A stretch of 64,000 nucleotides of DNA from Streptomyces sp. NBC_00193 (GCF_026342735.1 NZ_JAPEMM010000001.1:4712001-4776000), one strand, 5' to 3'. Shown: positions 49,356 through 58,226, counted from the stretch's first letter. Program-made: numbers and translations. The notes: generated from the letters alone by a model not told the origin.

Positions 49356-50960
49356 TCACCCCCGCCTCAGGACGCGGGAGGCTCCCGCCGCGACCGTCGT
49401 GGCCAGGATCCAGCCCAGGATGATCAGCGCGGCCCCGCCCCACTGCCAGCCGTCCTTCAGGATCCACTGGTCCTGAAGGCCGAGGTCGATCACCGGCAGG
49501 AGCAGGTCCAGGGCGAACAGCGCTGCGTCCCAGTCGGGGTGCTCGTCCGCTTTGATCGGCGGCGGCTCGCCGTGCACCGAGAAGAGCACCGCCCCGGCCG
49601 CCCACAGCACGGCCATCCACAGCGCCGCCCGCCCCGGCCGGTAGCCGTAGACCACCGTCCAGTCCTGGAGGTACCCCCAGGCGCGCAGCGCCGGCGGCAG
49701 CGTCGACCGCCGGCGCCGCTGTTTGGCGAGCAGCACCTCGCGGGCGTCCGCGTCCTCCCCGGAGGCCCGCAGGACCGCGGCGAGCCGCTCGTACGGTTCC
49801 GGGGAGTACTCGGGGGTGGCCGCCTCGACCCACTCCAGCCGCAGGGCCGTCGGGAAATGGCCCCGGGGCGCGAGGTTCTCGTAGCCGAAGCCCTCGATGG
49901 ACAGCCGGCCCGGGCGGGCCGGCCAGCTCGCGGCCGTGTCCACGAGCTTGACCACCTGCGAGCCCGACAGCACCACCCGGCCCCGCTCCGTGCGCTCGCC
50001 CACGAACCGCAGCTCCGGGGTGTGGATGCGGCGCAGCGAGACCTCCTGGTCCTCCGTGAGGGTGAACCGGGCCCCGTAGAAGTCCACGGCGTCCCCGAAG
50101 CGGCCGTCGTCCAGCCGCAGGCCGCCCCGGCACTCGAAGTGCTGCGCGGGCTCGCCCCGCAGCGGGGTGTAGCCCTGCCCGTAGGGGGGCGTGGAGGAGC
50201 CGGAGTCGCCCGCGGTGTAGTCCAGGGCGATGGAGGTCAGGTAGAGGGTGCGCTCGACGGTGAGCTGCGGGGCGTTCAGCGCCCGCTTTCCGGCCGGATT
50301 GTTCAGCCGGGCCCCGCGCAGGCTCATCGACACACCGACCTTGGCGCCGCGCAGGCTCACCTCCCCGTAGGCCCGCAGCAGCTCGCCCTGGAAGTCCTGC
50401 GCCACCGACATCCCGTCGGCGGCCAGCGCCCGGCCCTTGTTGTCGCGCTGCACCACCGCCTCGCTGATCAGCAGGTCGGTGCCGATCTGCGCGTCGGTCA
50501 GCCGGATCCCGCGCGCCACCCGGCAGCGCGGCAGGTGCAGGTCGCCCTCCGTCTGCAGGCGGGCCGCGTCCAGCCGGGGTATCGCGCAGTTGACCAGGCG
50601 CAGCGTGCCGAAGCGGGTCTCCGAGAGCTGCACCCCGCCGTCGAAGCGGCAGGACTGGAGCTCCACGTACGGGGTGACCGTGCCACCGGACAGGTCGAGG
50701 CGGCCGGTGATCCGCACGCCGCGCAGCTTCAGGGAGGCCACCCGGCCCCGCACCGGGCCCGGCCCGTGGAGCAGCAGCAGGGCCACCACCGCCGCGCGCA
50801 CACTGCGCTCGGGGCCCCAGACCCGGTCGGCGTGCGGATCGTCCCGCTCGGCCGTACGGGTGCTGAGATCGCAGACGCTGCCGGTCCGGTACGCGTCCCA
50901 CATGAGCCGTTCGGGGCCGGTGAGATCGTCCGGTTCCCCGTCCGGGCGTACTTCTGCCAT
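49356..50960 (-). CDS. Membrane protein with predicted beta-helix domain ('membrane-associated oxidoreductase' of streptomycetes)
   Basis: 534 aa. Residues about 70-340 consist of short repeating strands of the type LxLxGxxI (VRITGRLDLSGGTV, VQLSETRFGTLRL, IRLTDAQIGTDLLI, VSLRGAKVGVSMSL), consistent with a right-handed beta-helix like pentapeptide-repeat or bactofilin proteins. Three hydrophobic helices follow (about 445-465, 480-497, 505-528). Homologues are often labelled oxidoreductase, but I see no redox motif. It is divergent from hisD, 147 nt away. Confidence 0.7.
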   Translation of the reverse strand: MAEVRPDGEPDDLTGPERLMWDAYRTGSVCDLSTRTAERDDPHADRVWGPERSVRAAVVALLLLHGPGPVRGRVASLKLRGVRITGRLDLSGGTVTPYVELQSCRFDGGVQLSETRFGTLRLVNCAIPRLDAARLQTEGDLHLPRCRVARGIRLTDAQIGTDLLISEAVVQRDNKGRALAADGMSVAQDFQGELLRAYGEVSLRGAKVGVSMSLRGARLNNPAGKRALNAPQLTVERTLYLTSIALDYTAGDSGSSTPPYGQGYTPLRGEPAQHFECRGGLRLDDGRFGDAVDFYGARFTLTEDQEVSLRRIHTPELRFVGERTERGRVVLSGSQVVKLVDTAASWPARPGRLSIEGFGYENLAPRGHFPTALRLEWVEAATPEYSPEPYERLAAVLRASGEDADAREVLLAKQRRRRSTLPPALRAWGYLQDWTVVYGYRPGRAALWMAVLWAAGAVLFSVHGEPPPIKADEHPDWDAALFALDLLLPVIDLGLQDQWILKDGWQWGGAALIILGWILATTVAAGASRVLRRG

Positions 50961-51050
50961 GGCGGCCCCCCTCCGCTCGTCGGCGCGGACCGCACCGCGC
51001 CTACCCGCACGCTAGGGGGCCGCTGTGACATCGGGAAACGTCCGTGGCCT

Positions 51051-51067
51051 GTATCAGCCAGTGATAC
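51051..51067. promoter_or_regulatory. Palindrome between the beta-helix gene and hisD (candidate operator)
   Basis: GTATCA (51051-51056) and TGATAC (51062-51067) form a perfect inverted repeat with a 5-nt centre, about 40 bp upstream of the hisD -10 box. It is the only clear dyad in the 147-nt divergent gap. Confidence 0.45.
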
Positions 51068-51095
51068 GGACGAACGGTGCTGCGAGGCGGTCTGA

Positions 51096-51101
51096 GAGAA
51101 T
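51096..51101 (+). promoter_or_regulatory. Candidate -10 box, leaderless hisD mRNA
   Basis: GAGAAT lies exactly 6 nt before GTG 51108. No ribosome-binding site precedes the GTG and no leader is available for ribosome-mediated attenuation. Confidence 0.45.
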
Positions 51102-51107
51102 TGGCAG

Positions 51108-52430
51108 GTGATCTCTCGTATCGACCTGCGCGGCAACACCCTCCCCGAGGGTGGCGCCCTGCGCGATCTGCTGCCCCGTGCCGAGTTCGACGTGGAAGCC
51201 GCCCTGAAGAAGGTGCGGCCCATCTGCGAGGACGTCCACCATCGTGGGACGGCGGCGCTGATCGAGTACGCGCAGAAGTTCGACGGGGTCGAGCTCAAGC
51301 AGGTCAGGGTGCCCGCCGAGGCGCTCAAGACCGCTCTGGAGCAGCTCGACCCGGCCGTCCGCGCCGCCCTGGAGGAGTCGATCCGGCGCGCCCGGATCGT
51401 GCACCGCAACCAGCGCCGCACCGAGCACACCACCCAGGTGGTCCCCGGCGGAACGGTGACCGAGAAGTGGGTTCCGGTCGAGCGCGTGGGGCTGTACGCC
51501 CCGGGCGGCCGCTCGGTGTACCCGTCCTCCGTCGTCATGAACGTCGTACCGGCCCAGGAGGCGGGCGTCGAGTCCATCGCGCTCGCGTCCCCGCCGCAGA
51601 AGGAATTCGGCGGATTGCCGCACCCGACGATCCTCGCCGCCTGCGCGCTGCTCGGCGTGGACGAGGTGTACGCCGCGGGCGGTGCCCAGGCCGTCGCGAT
51701 GTTCGCGTACGGGACGGAAGACTGCCCGCCCGCCAACATGGTGACCGGCCCCGGCAACATCTGGGTCGCCGCCGCCAAGCGCTACTTCACCGGCAAGATC
51801 GGCATCGACACCGAGGCCGGCCCGACCGAGATCGCGGTCCTCGCGGACTCCACGGCCGACCCGGTGCACGTCGCCGCCGACCTGATCAGCCAGGCCGAGC
51901 ACGACCCGCTGGCCGCCGCCGTACTGGTGACGGACTCCGAGGAGCTCGCGGCTGCCGTCGAGAAGGAGCTGGAGCCGCAGGTCGCGGCCACCAAGCACAT
52001 CGAGGACCGGATCAAGCCCGCGCTGGCGGGCCGCCAGTCCGCGATCGTGCTGGTCGACAGCCTGGAGGACGGCCTCAAGGTCGTCGACGCGTACGGCGCC
52101 GAGCACCTGGAGATCCAGACCGCCGACGCGGCCGCCTGGGCCGCCCGCGTGCGCAACGCCGGCGCGATCTTCGTCGGCCCGTGGTCCCCGGTCTCCCTCG
52201 GCGACTACTGCGCCGGCTCCAACCACGTGCTGCCCACCGGCGGCTGCGCCTGCCACTCCTCGGGCCTGTCCGTGCAGTCCTTCCTGCGCGGCATCCACAT
52301 CGTCGACTACACGCGCGACGCCCTCGCCGAGGTCACCCACCACGTGGTGACCCTCGCCGAGGCCGAGGACCTGCCCGCGCACGGCGCGGCTCTGAAGGCA
52401 CGATTCGGGTGGAAGGTTCCGCAGGCATGA
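51108..52430 (+). CDS. hisD: HisD, histidinol dehydrogenase
   Basis: 440-aa zinc enzyme that oxidises L-histidinol to L-histidine in two NAD-linked steps, the end of the pathway. Motifs: GLYAPGGRSVYPSSVVMN, AGGAQAVAMFAYGT, GPGNIWVAAAKR, EAGPTEIAVLAD and SNHVLPTGGCACHSSGLS; catalytic His and zinc ligands lie in AEHDP and EHLEI regions. It is first in the his operon and overlaps hisC by 4 nt (ATGA). Confidence 0.97.
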   Translation: MISRIDLRGNTLPEGGALRDLLPRAEFDVEAALKKVRPICEDVHHRGTAALIEYAQKFDGVELKQVRVPAEALKTALEQLDPAVRAALEESIRRARIVHRNQRRTEHTTQVVPGGTVTEKWVPVERVGLYAPGGRSVYPSSVVMNVVPAQEAGVESIALASPPQKEFGGLPHPTILAACALLGVDEVYAAGGAQAVAMFAYGTEDCPPANMVTGPGNIWVAAAKRYFTGKIGIDTEAGPTEIAVLADSTADPVHVAADLISQAEHDPLAAAVLVTDSEELAAAVEKELEPQVAATKHIEDRIKPALAGRQSAIVLVDSLEDGLKVVDAYGAEHLEIQTADAAAWAARVRNAGAIFVGPWSPVSLGDYCAGSNHVLPTGGCACHSSGLSVQSFLRGIHIVDYTRDALAEVTHHVVTLAEAEDLPAHGAALKARFGWKVPQA

Positions 52431-53569
52431 CCGGCACGACCGACAGCACGGACGACGCGGCCGTCATCGGCATCGACGACCTCCCCATCCGCGACGAGCT
52501 CCGCGGCAAGACCCCGTACGGCGCTCCGCAGCTGGACGTGCCCGTCCAGCTCAACACCAACGAGAACCCGTACGGGCTACCCGAGGCGCTAGTCAGCCGC
52601 ATCGCCGAGCGGGTCGCCGAGGCCGCCCGCACCCTCAACCGGTACCCCGACCGGGACGCGGTCGAGCTGCGCACCGAGCTGGCCGCCTACCTCACCCGTA
52701 CCGGCAAGCACCCGGTCGCGCGGGAGAACGTATGGGCCGCCAACGGCTCCAACGAGGTCCTCCAGCAGCTGCTGCAGACCTTCGGCGGGCCCGGCCGCAC
52801 CGCGATCGGCTTCGAGCCCTCGTACTCGATGCACGCGCTGATCGCGCGCGGCACCGGGACCGACTGGATCTCCGGGCCGCGCAACGAGGACTTCACCATC
52901 GACGTGGAGGCGGCCGAGCAGGCCATCGCCGAGCACGCCCCCGACGTCGTCTTCATCACCTCGCCCAACAACCCCACGGGCACCGCCGTCGGGGCCGAGA
53001 CCGTCCTGGCCCTCTACGAGGCCGCGCAGGCGGCCAAGCCGTCCCTCGTCATCGTGGACGAGGCCTACGTGGAGTTCAGCCACCGGGACTCGCTGCTGCC
53101 GCTGATCGAGGGCCGCCCCCACATGGTGGTCTCCCGGACCATGTCCAAGGCCTTCGGCGCCGCCGGCCTGCGCCTGGGCTACCTGGCCGCGCACCCGGCC
53201 GTGGTCGACGCCGTACAGCTCGTACGCCTGCCGTACCACCTGTCGGCGGTCACCCAGGCGACCGCGCTGGCCGCCCTGGAATTCACCGACACCCTCCTCG
53301 GCTACGTCGAGCAGCTCAAGGCCGAGCGGGACCGCCTGGTCACCGAGCTGCGGGGGATCGGCTTCGAGGTCACCGACTCCGACTCGAACTTCGTACAGTT
53401 CGGCCGGTTCGAAAACTCCCACACCGCCTGGCAGAAGATCCTCGACCAGGGCGTCCTGGTCCGGGACAACGGCGTACCGGGATGGCTGCGGGTCACCGCG
53501 GGCACCCCGGCCGAGAACGACGCGTTCCTGGAAGCGGTTCGCGCACTGAAGAAGGAGCAGCACGCATGA
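52427..53569 (+). CDS. hisC: HisC, histidinol-phosphate aminotransferase
   Basis: 380-aa PLP-dependent class II aminotransferase making L-histidinol phosphate. N-terminal LNTNENPYGLPE, RYPDRDAVELR, ANGSNEVLQQLL, SPNNPTGTAV, DEAYVEFS and the PLP lysine in RTMSKAFGAAGLRLGY are visible. It is coupled to hisD upstream and hisB downstream by ATGA overlaps. Confidence 0.97.
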   Translation: MTGTTDSTDDAAVIGIDDLPIRDELRGKTPYGAPQLDVPVQLNTNENPYGLPEALVSRIAERVAEAARTLNRYPDRDAVELRTELAAYLTRTGKHPVARENVWAANGSNEVLQQLLQTFGGPGRTAIGFEPSYSMHALIARGTGTDWISGPRNEDFTIDVEAAEQAIAEHAPDVVFITSPNNPTGTAVGAETVLALYEAAQAAKPSLVIVDEAYVEFSHRDSLLPLIEGRPHMVVSRTMSKAFGAAGLRLGYLAAHPAVVDAVQLVRLPYHLSAVTQATALAALEFTDTLLGYVEQLKAERDRLVTELRGIGFEVTDSDSNFVQFGRFENSHTAWQKILDQGVLVRDNGVPGWLRVTAGTPAENDAFLEAVRALKKEQHA

Positions 53570-54159
53570 GCCGCATCGGACGGGTCGAACGGACCACGAA
53601 GGAGACCTCGGTCCTCGTCGAGATAAACCTCGACGGCACGGGCAAGGTCGACGTCTCGACGGGCGTGGGCTTCTACGACCACATGCTCGACCAGCTCGGC
53701 CGCCACGGCCTCTTCGACCTCACGGTCAAGACCGAGGGCGACCTGCACATCGACAGCCACCACACCATCGAGGACAGCGCGCTCGCGCTCGGCGCCGCCT
53801 TCAAGCAGGCCCTCGGCGACAAGGTCGGCATCTACCGCTTCGGCAACTGCACCGTGCCGCTCGACGAGTCCCTCGCCCAGGTGACCGTCGACCTGTCGGG
53901 CCGCCCCTACCTCGTGCACACCGAGCCCGAGAACATGGCGCCGATGATCGGCTCGTACGACACGACGATGACCCGGCACATCTTCGAGTCCTTCGTCGCG
54001 CAGGCCCAGATCGCCCTGCACATCCACGTGCCGTACGGCCGCAACGCCCACCACATCGTGGAGTGCCAGTTCAAGGCGCTGGCCCGGGCCCTGCGCTACG
54101 CCGCCGAGTTCGACCCGCGCGCCGCCGGGATCCTGCCCTCCACGAAGGGCGCCCTCTAG
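53566..54159 (+). CDS. hisB: HisB, imidazoleglycerol-phosphate dehydratase
   Basis: 197-aa Mn-dependent dehydratase, monofunctional (no phosphatase domain). The characteristic motifs FYDHMLDQLGRHG, DSHHTIEDSALALG, DESLAQV and AQIALHIHVPYGRNAHHIVE supply the metal-binding histidines. The histidinol phosphatase must be encoded elsewhere. It starts in the hisC stop. Confidence 0.97.
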   Translation: MSRIGRVERTTKETSVLVEINLDGTGKVDVSTGVGFYDHMLDQLGRHGLFDLTVKTEGDLHIDSHHTIEDSALALGAAFKQALGDKVGIYRFGNCTVPLDESLAQVTVDLSGRPYLVHTEPENMAPMIGSYDTTMTRHIFESFVAQAQIALHIHVPYGRNAHHIVECQFKALARALRYAAEFDPRAAGILPSTKGAL

Positions 54160-54160
54160 C

Positions 54161-54328
54161 GTGAACGGGCTCAACACGATCCTGATCGTCCTCGGCCTGT
54201 TCCTGGCCGGAGGCGTCTACTCCTTCAAGAAGCAGGAGATGCCGGCCTCGGTCATCGTCCTGCTCGCCATCGGCTCCGTGATGTGCCTGGTCGCCGGAGT
54301 GCTGCGGATCCAGGGAATTTGGGAGTGA
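54161..54328 (+). CDS. Small membrane protein, 55 aa, inside the his operon
   Basis: A 56-codon gene between hisB and hisH that fits exactly: GTG 54161 is one base after the hisB stop and TGA 54326-54328 overlaps the hisH GTG by 4 nt. The product has two hydrophobic helices (about 4-21 and 28-48) joined by a short charged turn FKKQEMPAS, i.e. a helical hairpin. No function is known to me. Its perfect coupling to both neighbours argues strongly that it is translated. Confidence 0.8.
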   Translation: MNGLNTILIVLGLFLAGGVYSFKKQEMPASVIVLLAIGSVMCLVAGVLRIQGIWE

Positions 54329-54975
54329 GCACCTTGACCCCCACCAAGAAGGTCGTGGTCTTCGACTACGGCTTCGGCAACGTCCGCTCCGCCGAGCGCG
54401 CCCTCGCGCGCGCCGGCGCGGACGTGGAGATCACCCGCGACTACGACAAGGCCATGGACGCCGACGGACTCCTCGTCCCCGGTGTCGGCGCCTTCTCCGC
54501 CTGCATGCAGGGGCTCAAGGACGCGCGCGGCGACTGGATCATCGGCCGCCGGCTCTCCGGCGGCCGCCCGGTCATGGGCATCTGCGTCGGCATGCAGATC
54601 CTCTTCGAGCGCGGCATCGAGCACGGCGTGGAGACCGAGGGACTGGACGAGTGGCCCGGCACGGTCGGCCCGCTCCAGGCCCCGATCGTCCCCCACATGG
54701 GCTGGAACACCGTGGACGCGCCGGCCGACAGCCAGGCCTTCGCCGGCCTGGACGAGGACGCCCGCTTCTACTTCGTGCACTCCTACGCGGCCCACGACTG
54801 GTCGCTGGAAGTCACCAACCCGCTGATCAAGGCCCCCAAGGTCACCTGGGCCACGCACGGCGAGCGGTTCGTCGCGGCGGTGGAGAACGGGGCCCTGTGG
54901 GCCACCCAGTTCCACCCCGAGAAGTCCGGGGACGCCGGCGCCCAGCTCCTCACCAACTGGATCGAGACCCTGTGA
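54325..54975 (+). CDS. hisH: HisH, glutaminase subunit of imidazoleglycerol-phosphate synthase
   Basis: 216-aa class I glutamine amidotransferase that passes ammonia to HisF. The oxyanion region VPGVGAF, the nucleophile Cys in GICVGMQ, and the His-Glu pair in FHPEKS complete the triad. GTG 54325 overlaps the small gene's stop; a TTG 9 nt later is a less likely start. The last base of its stop is the first base of the priA ATG. Confidence 0.96.
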   Translation: MSTLTPTKKVVVFDYGFGNVRSAERALARAGADVEITRDYDKAMDADGLLVPGVGAFSACMQGLKDARGDWIIGRRLSGGRPVMGICVGMQILFERGIEHGVETEGLDEWPGTVGPLQAPIVPHMGWNTVDAPADSQAFAGLDEDARFYFVHSYAAHDWSLEVTNPLIKAPKVTWATHGERFVAAVENGALWATQFHPEKSGDAGAQLLTNWIETL

Positions 54976-55709
54976 TGACGACGTCGAAGAAGCTCGAACT
55001 GCTCCCCGCCGTCGACGTCCGCGACGGCCAGGCCGTCCGCCTCGTGCACGGCGTGTCCGGCAGCGAGACCTCCTACGGCTCCCCGCTCCAGGCCGCCCTG
55101 GCCTGGCAGTCCGCCGGCGCCGAATGGCTGCACCTGGTCGACCTGGACGCCGCCTTCGGCACCGGTGACAACCGCGCGCTCGTCGCCGAGATCACCGGCG
55201 CCATGGACATCAAGGTCGAACTGTCCGGCGGCATCCGCGACGACGCCTCGCTCGCCGCGGCCCTCGCCACCGGCTGCACCCGCGTCAACCTCGGCACCGC
55301 CGCCCTGGAGACCCCCGAGTGGGCCGCCAAGGCCATCGCCGAGCACGGTGACAAGATCGCCGTCGGCCTCGACGTACGCGGCACCACGCTCAAGGGCCGC
55401 GGCTGGACCAGCGAGGGCGGGGACCTCTACGAGACGCTCGCGCGCCTGGACTCCGAGGGCTGCGCCCGGTACGTCGTCACCGACATCGGCAAGGACGGCA
55501 CCCTCACCGGCCCCAACCTGGAGCTGCTGACCAACGTCTGCGCCGCCACCGACCGGCCCGTCGTCGCCTCCGGCGGCATCTCCTCCCTCGACGACCTGCG
55601 CGCACTCGCAGGGCTCGTCGGGGCCGGCGTCGAGGGCGCCATCGTAGGCAAGGCCCTGTACGCCAAGGCGTTCACGCTCGAAGAAGCCCTGAAGGTGGTC
55701 TCCGCATGA
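54975..55709 (+). CDS. priA: PriA, bifunctional ProFAR / PRA isomerase (HisA and TrpF activities)
   Basis: 244-aa TIM-barrel sugar isomerase. Opening LLPAVDVRDGQAVRLVHG with catalytic Asp, VELSGGIRDD, and DIGKDGTLTGPN with the second Asp, followed by VVASGGISSLDD, are typical of HisA/PriA. In Streptomyces this protein also replaces TrpF in tryptophan synthesis; no trpF occurs near trpC or trpB here, which agrees. Dual activity is inferred from lineage. Confidence 0.93.
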   Translation: MTTSKKLELLPAVDVRDGQAVRLVHGVSGSETSYGSPLQAALAWQSAGAEWLHLVDLDAAFGTGDNRALVAEITGAMDIKVELSGGIRDDASLAAALATGCTRVNLGTAALETPEWAAKAIAEHGDKIAVGLDVRGTTLKGRGWTSEGGDLYETLARLDSEGCARYVVTDIGKDGTLTGPNLELLTNVCAATDRPVVASGGISSLDDLRALAGLVGAGVEGAIVGKALYAKAFTLEEALKVVSA

Positions 55710-56125
55710 CATCCCACAACAGGTCCGGCGAGAACAGCTCCGCCGTCCGCCGCATCTCCTCCGGCGGCCCCTACGAGGACGTCCTCGGCTACTCCCGCGC
55801 CGTCCAGCTCCCCAACGGCCTCGTCCTGGTCTCCGGCTGCACCGGGGCCGACGCGGGCGGCCCGTACGACCAGACGATGAAGGCCTTCTCCGTGGCCTTC
55901 GCCGCCCTGGAGCAGGCCGGGCTCGGCCCCGAGCACGTGGTCCGCACCCGCATGTACCTCACGCACGCCCGTGACGTGGACGAGGTCGGCCGCGCCCACA
56001 GCGAGCTCTTCGACAAGGTCCGCCCCGCCTCGACGCTGCTCATCGTCAACGGGTTCGTGGACCCGAGCATGGTCGTCGAGGTGGAGGTCGAGGCCTTCGG
56101 CCCCGTCGCGGGAGGCTCGGCATGA
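55706..56125 (+). CDS. RidA/YjgF-family enamine deaminase-like protein
   Basis: 139-aa protein of the RidA superfamily, which hydrolyses reactive 2-aminoacrylate-type enamines. RAVQLPNGLVLVSGCTGAD, the substrate-binding Arg in RTRMYLTHARDVDEV and the C-terminal VEVEVEAFGPV are visible. It overlaps both priA and hisF by 4 nt. It may protect PLP enzymes such as HisC or act on a pathway intermediate; no role is proven. Confidence 0.85.
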   Translation: MTSHNRSGENSSAVRRISSGGPYEDVLGYSRAVQLPNGLVLVSGCTGADAGGPYDQTMKAFSVAFAALEQAGLGPEHVVRTRMYLTHARDVDEVGRAHSELFDKVRPASTLLIVNGFVDPSMVVEVEVEAFGPVAGGSA

Positions 56126-56877
56126 CCCTCGCCGTACGGGTGATCCCCTGCCTGGACGTGGACAACGGCCGCGTGGTCAAGGGCGTCAACTTCCAGAACC
56201 TGCGCGACGCCGGCGACCCGGTCGAGATGGCCAAGCTCTACGACGCCGAAGGCGCCGACGAGCTGACCTTCCTCGACATCACCGCCTCCTCCGGGAACCG
56301 GGAGACCACCTACGACGTGGTGCGCCGCACCGCCGAGCAGGTCTTCATCCCGCTGACCGTGGGCGGCGGCGTCCGCACCGCGGACGACGTGGACAAGCTG
56401 CTGCGGGCCGGCGCCGACAAGGTCGGCGTGAACACCGCCGCCATCGCCCGGCCCGAGCTCATCCAGGAGATCGCGGAGCGGTTCGGCCGGCAGGTGCTCG
56501 TCCTGTCCGTGGACGCGCGCCGCACGGCCTCCGGCTCCTTCGAGGTGACCACCCACGGCGGCCGGCAGAGCGCCGGCATCGACGCCGTCGAGTGGGCGCA
56601 CCGGGCGGCCGAGCTGGGCGCCGGGGAAATCCTGTTGAACTCGATGGACGCGGACGGTACCAAGGACGGCTACGACACCGAGATGATCGCGGCCGTGCGC
56701 AAGCACGTCACGGTCCCGGTGATCGCCTCGGGCGGCGCGGGCAAGCTCGCGCACTTCCCGCCGGCGATCGCGGCGGGCGCCGACGCGGTGCTGGCGGCTT
56801 CGGTGTTCCACTTCGGCGACCTGCGCATCGGCCAGGTCAAGGAAGCGCTGAGGGAAGCGGGCCACCCGGTCCGCTGA
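56122..56877 (+). CDS. hisF: HisF, cyclase subunit of imidazoleglycerol-phosphate synthase
   Basis: 251-aa TIM-barrel that closes the imidazole ring and releases AICAR, using ammonia from HisH. Catalytic Asp in VIPCLDVDNGRVVKGVNF and in LNSMDADGTKDGYD, plus VGGGVRTADD and ASGGAGKL, are clear. It is the last his gene of this block; hisG and hisE are absent and hisI lies 2 kb away. Confidence 0.97.
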   Translation: MTLAVRVIPCLDVDNGRVVKGVNFQNLRDAGDPVEMAKLYDAEGADELTFLDITASSGNRETTYDVVRRTAEQVFIPLTVGGGVRTADDVDKLLRAGADKVGVNTAAIARPELIQEIAERFGRQVLVLSVDARRTASGSFEVTTHGGRQSAGIDAVEWAHRAAELGAGEILLNSMDADGTKDGYDTEMIAAVRKHVTVPVIASGGAGKLAHFPPAIAAGADAVLAASVFHFGDLRIGQVKEALREAGHPVR

Positions 56878-56906
56878 GGCCTGCTTTTGCCCGTGGGGGG
56901 CTCGCA

Positions 56907-58130
56907 GTGAACGGGAACGTCTGGCGGGACGCCAATGTCCTGCGCTGGCTGGCCGCCTACGGGGCCTCGCTCGTCGGGGACGGGGTCTACTTCCTCGCCC
57001 TCGGCTGGGCGGCCGCCCAGACGGCCGGCCCGGCCGAGGTCGGCCTGGTCATGGCGGTCGGCGCGATACCGAGGGCGCTGCTCATGCTGGGCGGCGGGGT
57101 GGTCGCCGACCGCTTCGGGCCCCGGCTGGTGGTCATCTCCTCCGACGCCGTGCGGTGCGGTGTCGTCCTGGCACTGGCGCTCGTCCTCGCCCTCGGCTCC
57201 CCGGGCCTGTGGGTCCTGGTGCTCGTCGCGCTCGTCTTCGGCATCGTGGACGCGCTGTTCATGCCGGCCGTCGGGGCGCTGCCGCCGCGGATCGCGGGGC
57301 CCGGACAGCTCGTACGGGTCCAGGGGCTGCGCAGCCTCGCGGAACGCGTCGGGCACACCGCCGGGCCGCCGGTGGCGGGGCTGGCCATGGGGCTGGGCGG
57401 GCCGGCGTCCGCCTTCGCGGTGGCTTCGGCGCTGTTCGGGGTCTCGCTGGTACTGCTGCTGGCGGTACGGATCGCCCCTCTGCCGGCCCCGGCGTCTCCT
57501 TCCGTCTCCGCTTCCGAGAGCCCTTGGCGGCAGCTCCGCTCGGGGCTCGGCTACATACGCCGGCACGGGCTGATCGGGCCCCTGATGCTGTCGGGGGCAC
57601 TGAGCCAGCTGGGCACGTCCGCGCCGATGACGCTGGGGCTGATCCTGGTCTCCGAGGAGCGCGGCTGGGGGCCGGGCGGGGTCGGCTGGATCATCGGCGG
57701 GATGGGCGTCGGCGCGGCATCGAGCGCGCTGGTGCTCACCCTGATCCCGAGGTTCCCCCGGGCCGGGGCCATCCAGAACCTCACCCTGATCATCGGCTCC
57801 GCGGGCATCGGCGGCCTGGTCCTGGCCCCGACCCTGCCGGTCGCCGTCGCACTGGCCGTGCTGACGGGGCTGGTCTGCGGGATCTGCGGCGGCCTGGCCA
57901 TCGCCCTCATCCAGACGGCCACGGATCCCTCCTACCTGGGGCGGGTCAGCTCCGTGATGGCCTTCACGGCGGTCGGCCTGGCCCCGCTGGCCTACCCCGC
58001 CTTCGGCTTCGCCGCCGATCTCTGGGGCGTGACCCCGGTCTTCCTGGCGGGGGCGGCGGTGTCCATGGCCGGGGCCATAGTCGGCACCTCGGCCCCCGCG
58101 GTCCGCCGCGCGGAGCTGGCCCTGGCCTAA
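56907..58130 (+). CDS. MFS transporter, drug-efflux type
   Basis: 407-aa major facilitator with about 12 hydrophobic helices. The loop 2-3 signature appears as GGGVVADRFGPRLVV. Helix VAVALAVLTGLVCGICGGLA lies near residues 310-330. It resembles the MFS_3/enterobactin-exporter-like group, often labelled macrolide efflux. The substrate is unknown. GTG 56907 is 29 nt after hisF, so it could be read with the his operon. Confidence 0.87.
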   Translation: MNGNVWRDANVLRWLAAYGASLVGDGVYFLALGWAAAQTAGPAEVGLVMAVGAIPRALLMLGGGVVADRFGPRLVVISSDAVRCGVVLALALVLALGSPGLWVLVLVALVFGIVDALFMPAVGALPPRIAGPGQLVRVQGLRSLAERVGHTAGPPVAGLAMGLGGPASAFAVASALFGVSLVLLLAVRIAPLPAPASPSVSASESPWRQLRSGLGYIRRHGLIGPLMLSGALSQLGTSAPMTLGLILVSEERGWGPGGVGWIIGGMGVGAASSALVLTLIPRFPRAGAIQNLTLIIGSAGIGGLVLAPTLPVAVALAVLTGLVCGICGGLAIALIQTATDPSYLGRVSSVMAFTAVGLAPLAYPAFGFAADLWGVTPVFLAGAAVSMAGAIVGTSAPAVRRAELALA

Positions 58131-58162
58131 GCGCTTGCCCCTCCCGGCCCCGACCGGGCCAC

Positions 58163-58181
58163 CGCCGGACGGAGTCCGGCG
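58163..58181. terminator. Hairpin between convergent genes
   Basis: CGCCGGAC (58163-58170) and GTCCGGCG (58174-58181) form a perfect 8-bp stem with a GGA loop in the gap between the MFS gene (+) and the TIGR03085-like gene (-). Confidence 0.5.
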
Positions 58182-58226
58182 CGGCGGCCCGAAGCCCGCG
58201 CAGCGGTGCGAGGGGCGCAGGGGGAA

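Noticed and set aside
58200..58226. Possible small gene between the MFS and TIGR03085-like genes
   Set aside because: The gap is 96 nt, occupied by a hairpin, with no start preceded by a ribosome-binding site.
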